From Leptodontidium sp. MPI-SDFR-AT-0119 (lineage: Eukaryota > Ascomycota > Leotiomycetes > Helotiales > Leptodontidiaceae), in assembly GCA_020726505.1 (NCBI GenBank), contig JAHLEZ010000005.1, forward strand, positions 372,001 through 436,000: 64,000 nucleotides of DNA, given 5' to 3'. Position numbers and translations under genes: made by a program. The notes beneath the pieces are model-generated. The model worked only from the letters and a program-made list of their open reading frames with translations. It was not told the DNA's origin and ran no database searches. Positions 11,390 through 21,570 of this stretch are shown here, in pieces (within the stretch, counting starts at the first letter, position 1; each line of letters starts with the position of its first letter).

Positions 11390-12883
11390 CTTGGACGTCG
11401 ATATAACGAACTTCTTGGAATATTTTGGGTATGTTCAACTCGAAATTAACAAGGAAAGAACGAAGGAGGACAGGGAAGGAAAACAACTCTACGAATTTTC
11501 GAGGGGGCCTTGCCTCAAATCCGATCTTCGATAGCAAACTTGCCATCGGCCTCGTCTAGCCTTGGTGGTCAACAAGATTCCGTCCAGCTTGTCGAACCCT
11601 CCTTGGGCTGAATCTAGACAACCGCGGTTTAGTCTGGGAGCTCATTTCCACCTGTTTACATACGGAGTAGGCTACGAAAATCCCAACGATCACTACAAGT
11701 GACGGCTGTGCATGGCCGCCTTGGACGATCCGCAGGATAGCTCTCGCAACATTCTCCTAGGTCGGCCTTGGTTAAGAGGTAGAGCAATCCAGATGCCGAG
11801 ATTACAGAGCAACGGTAAAGTCTGATATCACCATTTCTGGCCATGCCTCTTTGGATCTCGCACCAAATCCCATCAGTTCAGGCCTGTTGAAGATTGGACG
11901 AGATAAGGAAATGCTAATGTTGCCCTTACCCAGCTGGATCAAGCCCCGCGTTGTAACGGGTCTCACCTCCTATGCCTGTATAGTAAAGGTTCAACTCCAG
12001 ATTGGCGGGGGGGGTGATGAGCGGCTTGGTTGATGGTGGGAGCACTTTTAGTTTGGCTATACGTTAGTTTATGTAGACTAAGAGCGAGACCGAGAAGTGG
12101 CCTCGGTTATCTTTAGATTCCCATAAGAAAGACGCGTTTAGGGAACTTTAACTACGATGACGAAAGTGAACAATTCCATAATTAGAAATTGTGGTACAGG
12201 CTTAAAGAGAAGCGTTTTATTATAGAGTCGTAGATATTATTATTTAGATCCGATAGTAACTCGCCTATGGGCTATGTCCTTGGCTAGTTGACTTAAAAGG
12301 AGCCCCCCTTCACCCGACACATTCGTGCACATCTTTGTACTCGTAGAATTCAACAGATTTACAGATTTGCATCGCCCACGGACTCAAAAACGCAATCCTA
12401 AACTCAAAAGAACCTTAATCCTATCACAAAGGCTAAGTCAGAATTCTGGACTTTACCCCTATCTGACAATGCAACAACTCCGAGCCGTGTCACCCGCCGC
12501 GAACTCTTTTCAGCCTTTCAGCTATCTACTAGCACCAGCCATCGGAAAATCTAAGGTTCCTTACGAAAAACTCTATTGCACATCTGAGTTAGTGATTTTA
12601 GGCCAGTTGTGATCCTCCATCCCCGCCGCGATACCATTAGTTGCGTGTTAGTTGACGCTACCCCTATCTTCGCTGTGAGCTAAGCGAAAACCTCGGTTAT
12701 GCCACATGATGGACTCGCCCTCGCCACTCACTACCCAACAAGACGCCCCGTAACGTGAATTTCCGAACTGACGTGTAGATTTTATGATTTTGTGTGCCTC
12801 GGGAGCTGTGAAACTGCAATCGATTACCCCCAAACCCGTATCTTGAAGACCCTTGTGAGACCTCCAAGTGACGGTGTTTGAAT
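11390..12883. other. Divergent intergenic region, nothing recognised
   Basis: About 1.5 kb separates the divergent UDP-glucose dehydrogenase and glycosyltransferase-like genes, so it should contain both promoters. It has stretches of mixed composition and short unsupported frames (for example 11851-12033 and 12325-12612). A weak match to the dispersed motif (TATTGCACATCTG) lies near 12574. I see no convincing gene or repeat. Confidence 0.45.
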
Positions 12884-14635
12884 ATGCGGTTTTCTCTCCC
12901 AGCTTGGGCCCAAAGGCTGACTGAGAGTGGATATCAAAAGGTTCATGATGGAGAGGAGAAGATCACACATGGAAGGCGTGGAGTCCTGGCGCGAATTAGG
13001 AACAGCAGTTCGCGTGTGAAGATATATGCTGGCATGGCCATTGCATTGATCTTTGTCCTCGCCTTGAACATGTCCTCGGTTCGTGCCCCCAAAGTTCCTT
13101 CCAAAGCTACACCTCGAAAATCCCCTCGAAAGTAAAGTTAAGTGAAGGCTGACATACATATTTGGGAGTAGGGAGGACCACACTTGCCCAACTCAAACCC
13201 CAAAGAAGTCGACGCCAAGTACCTCCATATCCTCATCCCGGCGAACAAACGCGACATCAACCTCTGCAAAACAGTCGCCAGCGCCGCTGTCCTCAAATAC
13301 CCAATCCCAACACTCGTGAACTGGAAGAAGAACTTCTCGGACCCGGTGTTCGGAAACGTTGGCGATTCGCACATTGGGAAGATCAAGGGTGTCCTCGATT
13401 ACCTGAACACCCTCCCTGCAGATCGAGATGACGATCTCGTTGTTCTGGTCGACGGATATGATATCTGGTTCCAGCTGCGTCCCGAGACTCTACTTGAACG
13501 GTACTTTGATATCAACCAGCGAGCAGATGAGAGGGTGCAGAAGCGCCTGGGGAAGACTGCAGCCAAGACTGAGGGTATTAGACAGAGTATTGTATTCTCT
13601 GCGCAGAAGAAGTGTTGGCCCAGAGATAGTGATGATCCAGCGTGCTTTGCTGCTCCTGAAAGTTCTCTGCCAAAAGACTCCTACGGTCCGTTGACAGACA
13701 CCAAAGTCGACAACGACGAGAACGAATATATCAAGTTCCGACCGAGATACCTCAACTCAGGTGTCATGATGGGGGAGTTGGGGAGTGTGAAGAAATTCTT
13801 CAACCGTTCCGTGGAAGTCATGGCGCTCGGTCAACACAAAGGCAGCGACCAGAATGTCTTCTCGCAGATATTCGGCGAGCAAGAATACCAGCGTGAGGTC
13901 ATCAGAGAGAGGTATCTGAGCGCTAGCAAGCGTTTTTCAAGGTGGCTTAAGTCAGCGTTCGGGATGAAGGAAGCCAGCGTTCTGGACCCTCACCCTACGC
14001 ATAAACTCATGGCACCTGCTGCAGGCGCTCCCTTCGAATTTGGAATCGGATTAGATTATGCGAGTGTGCTCGGCCACCCCACTGTTTTCGCGGAGTACGA
14101 TTCTGAATGGGTGCAATACAACGATCCTGCATCCATCGAACAAGCTAGCAAGAAACTTGGAATCTCTTCTCAGCATGTCCACGGCCTCCCAGACGATATT
14201 GCGTGCTCTCTTCCTCCATTCTGGTCACAGAATCCAGACTCAGATGGGCTGCCACAAGATCAAGACTGGAGCAACGTGACTCTGCACACAAACCTGTGGA
14301 CGGCAAGTGTCCCGGCTATGATCCACCACAACGCACACATCAATGGAATGAAGAACTTGCGCCAGAAATCATGGGATAAAGTTTGGTTCCAGCCGTATCT
14401 GAGGCCGTTACTGAATGCTTATGTCAATGAACCGTATCGCGCTTTTGCGGTGCTGAGGGATGGGAATAAGGAGACGGCGTGGTGGTCGAGGTATCAGAAG
14501 AAGTGGGAGACGCATTCGGATAAAGCGGATCATGAGTGGGTGAGTTGGAAGTCGTTGTGTGGTGGTGGTGAGTTCGAGAAGGAGCTGTTTAGGGATGGGC
14601 TTGGATCGTGGGAACCGCCGAGATTCGATTACTGA
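12884..14635 (+). CDS. Type II membrane glycosyltransferase-like protein
   Basis: The first exon (ATG at 12884) encodes a short basic cytosolic tail and one membrane anchor (KIYAGMAIALIFVLALNM), as in Golgi type II enzymes. The main exon, open to the stop at 14633-14635, carries LHILIPANKRD, DDLVVLVDGYDIWFQL and SIVFSAQKKCWP, then YLNSGVMMG and SDQNVF. This series resembles the glycosyltransferase domain of procollagen lysyl hydroxylases and GT25-type enzymes, where the acidic DGYD replaces a DxD metal site. I infer sugar transfer in the secretory pathway; substrate unknown. The exon junction is unsettled: the natural donor GTAAAG (13132) and acceptor TAG (ending 13171) leave the frame off by one base, so either another donor is used (for example GTTCGT at 13078) or a base is wrong. 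Confidence 0.75.
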
Positions 14636-16192
14636 GTCGGCTGTTTAGTTGTATGATATTCGTTGAGAGTATGGTAATAGACTTGGATAAATAATGATCT
14701 GATCAATTGATGCCTTCATTGCTCCAATATTTACCATCAGCTTGATGTCTGCGACTTCTGATCCCGGGATTCTTGCTTTAATTAAGCGAGAGAGTCTGGA
14801 GGAGCAGTACCAACAGGACGCGAAGATGAGTATCAAATACGCGAAAGGTTTGTTTACATTCAACTGCGATATGCAACAGAACCTCGGTTCGGGTTTGTAA
14901 GACAGGAGTGAATTGGAAAGTGAAGGTGAACAGATGATTTGTTTGTTGAATTTCAAGCGAAGTGAGTGGGAGCAGACCCGAAGATCCGATGCCGTGAAAA
15001 AATGCCAATACGAGAGCAATTGAACTCCCGAGCATAACGCTCGTTTTAGAATATTTGATCTGAAAATCCGCAAACGATAATGGTCTAGAAGATTTTGAGA
15101 AGTGAAGATTCTGCGTTAAAGGTGTAGACCTGATCTGGATTTGGAAATTTATAAACTTGTCTGCAAAAATTTCTTATTAGCCAAACTGCCAGATATGCCA
15201 GAATTAACTAGTTCGAGATTTCGAAAACTGCGACATGCAACAAAATCTGCCTGAAGAGGAGAGAAGCAGCAGAAATAGACCACGTCGAATTACGACGTGC
15301 AACAAAACTTTGGTACTTGATCTGGAAAAGGACGCCAGCGAGTTCTAACGGTTCGAGTTGAAAATGCGACGTGCAACAAAACTCTCTTGCCTACGAAGTG
15401 ACAGGAAGTGAATAGGCACCTGATATAAAATACCTGCTTTGATTGACAGTAATCCCAGGTGTCCGTCCAATCTACAAAACGAGGTCTCTGACCGGCTTCC
15501 CCTTTCGAAACGGGAACTTCTTCTCTGGCTCTGACAAATTTGCAACGCTAGAGAATCGAGACCAGATGCGCGTTCAAAAAAAAAAAACCGACAGAGAACA
15601 GTGCAATATGGAACAAAACTTGCTTGCTGGATAGGTAAGGTGAATCTCTTCTGGCCAAGAAACTTGGATAGTCCTGCGAGGCTAGCTACGAGCACCCCAA
15701 ACAGACAAATTAAGCGAACTTTTGACAGCTGCTCATAAAGCTTTTCGCACCTCCATATCCCATCACGCTCACACTGATAAATACAGCCTTGCCAGTATTT
15801 ACATCAACTTTCAACCTCACAGAAGCTCTGCTAAAAACCAGAAAATATAACATGCCCGGCAGCTATCCCGAAGGATTCGAATCCCAAGCATCGTGGCTTG
15901 AGGCTGAACGAAACGGTTGGCTGTGGTAGGGATGACATGCAGACAGACTTGTCGATTATCCCAAACAGGAAATTGAGAGCGTAGCGCCACGCCGTTGAAG
16001 CTGTCTGCCTTGCTTTAGCTACTGGTACTTTTGTCTGCGGAAATCGATCATCCCGATCTCTCAAGGCTCGTGTAATTCGTGATTCTGCTCCAGTTCATTC
16101 TTGTCCCTTTTGATATGTTCGTGTCTGTAGAGTGTTTAATTGATCTTTGACTGGGAAGGACTTCGCCTACATGTGGAGTTGATAAACACAAG
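14636..16192. other. Intergenic with clustered dispersed motifs
   Basis: About 1.5 kb without a supported gene. Four minus-orientation copies of the dispersed motif lie at 14865-14881, 15229-15245, 15291-15307 and 15365-15381, the last three within 155 bases. A short A run occurs near 15578. A potential start at 15851 gives only 25 codons. Confidence 0.55.
14865..15381 (-). repeat. Second cluster of the dispersed 17-base motif
   Basis: Copies at 14865-14881, 15229-15245, 15291-15307 and 15365-15381 read TGCGAYRTGCAACARAA-like on the plus strand, that is, the reverse orientation of the cluster at 1.2-2.4 kb. Spacing between the last three is 62 and 74 bases. All members of this cluster point the same way. 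Confidence 0.75.
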
Positions 16193-16371
16193 ATGGAGCC
16201 GATAATCACAAATTCTCTCATGTGGGAGTTGGGGAAGAGGCAGAATGGGGGTCGCTTCATCGGGTACACAAGTTCAGGGACTGACTGTACGTTTTCTGCA
16301 TACCTCTGCGTCATCCTTGTATCGAATTCCAATTGTTTATGATGCCTAAGCTAATCATTTCACTGCAAAAG

Positions 16372-17465
16372 GGATACCGATAGCCTGTCCAACCCTCCAA
16401 ACTGTCTCTGAATCTGGGACTTTCTTCGCCTGCGTCGTCTCAGCGCCTACCAGCACTAGCTTTGGAATTGCTACGACATGCACTCGAGGTAGTGAGTTGC
16501 CAAACCCAGCTGGTATTTTCACCTGGTGAGTGTTATTTACCCGCTCGTCGTTAAGGAGAATTATGGATCTTCTTGAAAATCGAAATTTCTCGGATTTCTG
16601 AAGTCTTCCGTCGTTTAATTATAGCTTGAGATTTTCTTCTATCCGACTGTGCTTTCTACCCTTCACTTTGCTTTCGGGGCGTCCTAGTCTCACCTTTCCT
16701 ACAAAAGACAAGAGGAGGGATGAAAGCTGTGAATGCCGACACTGTTGCTCTTGAGCCCAGGAGCAGAGTGGGGCCACGGATTTGTGTTCGCCTCATGAAT
16801 GAAGTCGGTTGTAAGTTCGATTATTGATGTTAAAATCTAGTCCAGGCCCATGCTGTTCAAATACGTTATACGCCAGTCGTGGCGACACAGCACCATATCA
16901 TGCCTATGCTTGTGGGACATGTATCTCAACACTATTCAGGGACATTCCTTCCGACGAAACAACAACAACAAACTCGTCAATCGTATCCAGTACCACAAGT
17001 TCTGGAAGCTCAAATCCAACACCCACTTCTTCAAACCAAAATGGTAGCCTCTATTCAAACGGCCTATCTTCCACCCAGACTACAACAACATCCACTCCTC
17101 TCAGCGCCCAAACAAGCACCAACCCGTCCTCTTCGCCATCTCGCAAACCAGCAAGTAAGGCCTGGATTGCAGGCGCAGTGGTTGGCCCCATAGTAGTAGT
17201 AGCCATCATCTCAGCACTCGTATTTTATATCTGGAAACTGAAGAAGAGAGGTGTGGTGGAGAGGGAGAGAGTGGTCGTTGTGGGTGGCGATGCTGGGGGA
17301 AAGGCGGAACTTGATAGTTCGGCATTTGGCGATGGAGAGAATGGGAGAGTAGGGGGACATGCGAATGCGAATGCGGTTGAAGTTCAGGAGCAGGGAGTTG
17401 TGGAGGCGGATGCTGGGGGGACAAGAGCGGATGCTGTTGAACTTCCTGGGTGGAGGGGGCGATAG
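16372..17465 (+). CDS. Ser/Thr-rich single-pass membrane protein (5' end unresolved)
   Basis: Two exons are well supported: 16372-16525 and 16841-17465, whose phases match (codon TG/T, Cys). They encode a Cys-containing ectodomain (WIPIACPTLQ, FACVV, TTCTRG, then CPGPCCSNTLY and HAYACGTC), a Ser/Thr/Asn-rich stalk of about 90 residues, a membrane segment (AWIAGAVVGPIVVVAIISALVFYIW) with a basic stop-transfer (KLKKRG), and a Gly/Ala/Glu-rich cytosolic tail. An upstream exon ending at 16286 with a GTACGT donor fits in phase and would supply the Trp codon, but I cannot find a signal peptide. The layout matches fungal cell-wall sensor or WSC-like glycoproteins in general; I do not assign a specific family. 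The 315-nt intron is long for this window. Confidence 0.5.
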
Positions 17466-18347
17466 AGGGCTAGATTTGGAAACGATTTATTCCAACCTGC
17501 TCTTCTGGACTACTGAATATCAAGTTCAAGATATGTACAACTGTTGCTATTATTTTATTTTACATATATTATCTAATCTGGGCTTGAGTCCATACAAGCT
17601 TCAAGATTGTTGTTGTGGCTAGGTAGTTTCTAAGCGAAGAGAGCCATCTATTTTATCGATTATGGTTTGGTTTAGGATGTTTGATGGCATATTTTAATAC
17701 CAGCAAGATAATAAGCTATCATCTTAATCATATAAATGTACCTTTAAGCTCTATCTGCCTCTCGCGTCATGCATCGTTAAGCTAGCTAAAAGATTGCAGG
17801 ACCAGAAGGAAACCGGGATTTGCAACAGAACCTAGGAAAGGGGGCGGGGGAGAGAGAGAGAGACGGCGGAGAGTCAAATCGTCTATTTACGAAGTTAGCT
17901 CAAGCGCAAAATGGTATAGATTTGAATTGAATTGACTTGAATTTTCGAATTCATTCGCATTGTGTACATCTGCGCAGCAGGCTACTTTTGTACAAACATG
18001 TAAAGCGAAACGAAGCAAGGCAGGCAAGCAAGCACATCGCAAACGCAGCGCAGAAGTCCCTCTCTCGTGAGAGATCCCATTCGGCAATCCCATTCATGCC
18101 AAGCACATTATCTTCCATCATTTTAAAAACCTCCGTGCCGTTCATCTTACCATCCGTTGCCGTGATCATAATTATACAGTGCTCATTCCATTTTCATGTC
18201 GTATATGCCCTTTCCCAACCCATGTATTATACAGCCAGCCTGTTCCATCACATTCCATTCCAATCGACCAACTCGGTAAGGTGCACCCTAAACCCAAACC
18301 CGAACCCAGCGTAACGAAAAGTAAGTAACACACGGTCGAGAAAGTAA
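17466..18347. other. Intergenic between convergent genes
   Basis: Roughly 0.9 kb of AT-rich sequence lies between two convergent genes and should hold both 3' untranslated regions. A weak motif relative (TTTGCAACAGAACC) sits near 17819 and a GA-rich run near 17840-17870. No supported gene. Confidence 0.5.
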
Positions 18348-20759
18348 TCACCAGGCATAACCACCGTCAGCAGGATCTTCTCCATTCCAATCATCATCAC
18401 CACTCATTTCCTCATCCAAGAAATCCGCCTCAGTGACTTGCGTCTCCGTCGGTCTTAGATTGTCAATCCTTACTTCAACAATCTCGCACAGTCCTTGAAT
18501 AACCTCATTCACATTGCCTATCCCCTTGTGGGTACTGCTCGAGGCAGAATCGTCCTCGGAGCTTTCGGTCGATGATATGAGCGAACTGTGTCTGCCGGCT
18601 GTCTCTTTCAAAATGCTTAATTCGCGTTCAAGGCGAGAGCTGCGGCTGCCTGTGCGGGAAGCGAACGGGCGTTCCTGATATGCAGCTTTTACTTCAACTT
18701 CGGGCTCAGAATCGGATGACTCGACGTATTTGCCTGACTGCAGATTGCGAGCTGCGGAACGTGCCGATCGGCGAGCTGGTGGTGAAGGTTTTTGTTCTTC
18801 CGAAGTTTTATGCGGTCGGGTGGATGGTGGGATCTCGACTACAGGAGACTTTCCGCCACCATTCATTGTACTCGAGCCAAATGACGACCGTTTGGGTTCC
18901 GTTGGTGCCTTTCTTTCAAACGCAATCTCCTTTTCATCTCCATGTGGCAGGGTCAATGCTTCGAGTGCCTTGGGCAGACTGAAGACGGCCTTGGGAGACT
19001 TTGATGCTCTTTTGAAAACCCGGTTGAGAGAACCAACCCACTTGTCACGGAACGAAGCTCGATCTCTCCAACCAATGTTCAAGATAGCCTGAATTGTCAA
19101 GCGGCGAAGATCTGGAAGGTGCCCTGCACTATCAAGAAGGCTTTTGAAGAAAATTTCTGCTGCTTCGTTCTCCCATTTTCGGAGCTGGATCAATTCAATC
19201 GTCTGGATAGTCGAAGGCCACTGAGGGATCTGATCTGGCGCCAGAAGGTGTTCATACAGCGGCTCAGAGTCACGATAGGTAACATGAAGGTTGAAGTAAA
19301 CCAGGTTCATCCTAAGTACCTGCAAGTTGGGACAACCAGAACCAAGCAGTGGCAAGAATTCCAAACTTAAAGATTGATTGTGGTTCAGTGTCAAACATCG
19401 CAGTTGCCTTCCGTGAGTGAGAAGGAAAGGGCCGAAGTCAGAAGCAATTACTTCCCAGCAGTTGATCAGTTCAAGATTCCTTAGTCCAGTAGGTAGCATA
19501 GACAGCAGCTTTGCGTTGACTAGGGTAGATGACTCAAAGATGAGATGTTTGAGGTTTGGTAGAGCATTGATAGCCTTGGCAAGGACTTTTTCATGCTCCG
19601 GATCCTCTTCGTCCTTCTTGAGGTACGGAACCTGATAATTTACAAAAGCAACCTTCTGCAGGGACGCAAAGGATGGTCTCAGATGTATCGCAGGTATTTG
19701 TTCGATCGAGTACTTCTTTCCACCAAGTCTCGAGGACCAACGCCAGCTGCGAAGCCTGCAGATGCTTGTCTTGTCTCCTCGAATCGGATCTGCTGCAGGG
19801 TTGATATATTCAAGGGCCTCGAATATCGAGTCTGGGTACGTCCACTTAACATTGTCGTCCAGATTCCGATATGGTGACATGTCTTTTTGATGATAGAACT
19901 CCAGATCTGTCAACCGAGGCAGCTCCTTAATCAGACCATGTAAATCCAAGAGGCCGCTGCCTGGCAGAGTGTATGCAACAACTTGGCCAACATCAATCCG
20001 AAGTGATTCCACCTTCTGCCTGTATTTGAATGCCATGGGCCGCGGGTCTGCCATTAAAAGATCTACCAATCTATGCGCCTGCACCATTGGAACGAGAGGA
20101 GGAGACGAGTATAGAACGGTGAAGGCTGGCTCTGCGAAGTTGCGGCATAGTCGGGCAACATTCAGGAGCCATCTTCCAGACGGGAGAGATTGAAATGTGT
20201 GTTCCTCGTAGAGTGGGTACGTGGCGTACTGGAATATCTGCACCATAACGTGATATGGGAGACTTTGCCATTGTGGAATGACCCTAGAACCTTGTATTTT
20301 CTGCACTTCTTGACCTGCAATCTTTGTGGAAGAAAGTCGATTTGATTGTTTCCGCCTCTTGGGGCTTCGGCTGCTGCCTCTATCATCGAAGTCATTTCGT
20401 TGGGAGGAGGAGGGTCGGGGGCGTTTCTGCTGTGCTGGTACTGGTCGTGTGTTTCGAGATCGAGTGGTGGATTGAGCTGATTTAGAACTTCGCTGATGGT
20501 TTGCATGAGAGATTCGATCATTTCGGTCGCGTGCTGAGGAGGTTCTTCTGGGGGGTGTCTCTTGTGATGGTTGTGACTTTGTAGTTCGAGATCGAGTGAT
20601 GGGGTGGTTGGACTCAGCTTCAGAGGCAGATTGTTCGGGATCGGAGTCGCTGTCAACATCGTCACCAGATGAGGATTCGGCATAAGAAATCTTGGGCTTT
20701 GCTCGAGTTGCTCTTGGTGGTGTGCGCAATGCACGGCGGCGAGAGACTGTTGTAGCCAT
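18348..20759 (-). CDS. F-box/leucine-rich-repeat protein
   Basis: A single exon of 803 residues starts at the ATG at 20759 (MATTVSRRRAL); an upstream in-frame Met exists but the sequence before 20759 looks like leader. Residues 1-150 are disordered, Ser/Arg-rich with acidic and basic patches and a KRRK nuclear-type signal. An F-box-like segment follows (about 160-200: IPQWQSLPYHVMVQIFQYAT ... LLNVARLCRNFAEPAFTVLY). About 400 residues of irregular leucine-rich repeats come next (LPNLKHLIFESS, LRNLELINCW, CPNLQVLRM). The tail is Ser/Glu-rich. F-box proteins recruit substrates to SCF ubiquitin ligases through Skp1; the LRRs would bind the substrate, which is unknown here. The gene is divergent from SUZ12. 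Confidence 0.8.
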   Translation of the reverse strand: MATTVSRRRALRTPPRATRAKPKISYAESSSGDDVDSDSDPEQSASEAESNHPITRSRTTKSQPSQETPPRRTSSARDRNDRISHANHQRSSKSAQSTTRSRNTRPVPAQQKRPRPSSSQRNDFDDRGSSRSPKRRKQSNRLSSTKIAGQEVQKIQGSRVIPQWQSLPYHVMVQIFQYATYPLYEEHTFQSLPSGRWLLNVARLCRNFAEPAFTVLYSSPPLVPMVQAHRLVDLLMADPRPMAFKYRQKVESLRIDVGQVVAYTLPGSGLLDLHGLIKELPRLTDLEFYHQKDMSPYRNLDDNVKWTYPDSIFEALEYINPAADPIRGDKTSICRLRSWRWSSRLGGKKYSIEQIPAIHLRPSFASLQKVAFVNYQVPYLKKDEEDPEHEKVLAKAINALPNLKHLIFESSTLVNAKLLSMLPTGLRNLELINCWEVIASDFGPFLLTHGRQLRCLTLNHNQSLSLEFLPLLGSGCPNLQVLRMNLVYFNLHVTYRDSEPLYEHLLAPDQIPQWPSTIQTIELIQLRKWENEAAEIFFKSLLDSAGHLPDLRRLTIQAILNIGWRDRASFRDKWVGSLNRVFKRASKSPKAVFSLPKALEALTLPHGDEKEIAFERKAPTEPKRSSFGSSTMNGGGKSPVVEIPPSTRPHKTSEEQKPSPPARRSARSAARNLQSGKYVESSDSEPEVEVKAAYQERPFASRTGSRSSRLERELSILKETAGRHSSLISSTESSEDDSASSSTHKGIGNVNEVIQGLCEIVEVRIDNLRPTETQVTEADFLDEEMSGDDDWNGEDPADGGYAW

Positions 20760-21570
20760 GTTCTCGGACGAACTGTTGATGTTTGTTTGCTGCTCAGTAA
20801 ACCATCCAAAGGCCTGGGTACATTGCAAGTGGCAAACTCCTGTGGCTTCCCGTGCTATTGCAGGATGTACTGTTGATGCAACATGCAAAGCACTTCACTT
20901 TGAAAGGTGAAGGATGGTGGGAATAGAAGAGAGTATTGCGATCTGTGAATGTGTGAAGATATGGAAGAAAAAAATTGTAAGGAATGTCTGTCTGTCTGTC
21001 TGCAAGGCTGAGTGATACGCTTGGGTTGCAGTAGCAGCCTGGTGCTGGTGCTAGGCCGAAAGAGAACGTGGAGTGAAAAGCAGTGCGCTAACTATGATTG
21101 GTTAGCTCAAAAACTCTAAATCATCCTAGCTTGGGGCTGCGATTGACACCTTGGCCGTCGTAAATAAAACCACGGCCGACAGGATTAACGACGAAGACAA
21201 CAACATCACTATGATTTCATAGCCAGGGCGCATTTACGCAGGACTGACGTGTCAGAACGAGATTTCATCTTGCTCACGTGAATCCGTCCTTTCGAACGCC
21301 CACTCCTACGGTTCCCCTGAGCCAATACACTTTCATAATTTCGTCCCGACCCCCGTTATTATCACGCCCTCTCGACGCGTTGCTGTGCACTCACTCATTG
21401 TGTGCAGACCTGAATCGTTGAACAGAAACGTCACCCCCACGATCCGTTCGCGTTTGGTGACTGGCAATTCCATATTCTCATCTCTATTCATCCGCTCGCT
21501 CAGCCTTATCCTCGTCTCAGAAAAGGACGCCCTGTATGAGCAATATGCAGGCGAGCCAAAGCTGAGAAAG
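20760..21570. promoter_or_regulatory. Divergent intergenic region F-box/SUZ12
   Basis: The 811 bases between the two start codons must contain both promoters. A (CTGT)n simple repeat lies near 20988-21002, and a CACGTG-like CTCACGTGAAT occurs near 21275. No experimental promoter is implied. Confidence 0.4.

Noticed and set aside
17937..18314. 125-codon plus-strand ORF
   Set aside because: Lies in AT-rich 3' flanking DNA, lacks domain and shows an odd mixture of residues; not supported as a gene.
21385..21570. Upstream extension of SUZ12 to 21385
   Set aside because: It would start at GTG; the first in-frame ATG is at 21571 and the residues before it show no family similarity.
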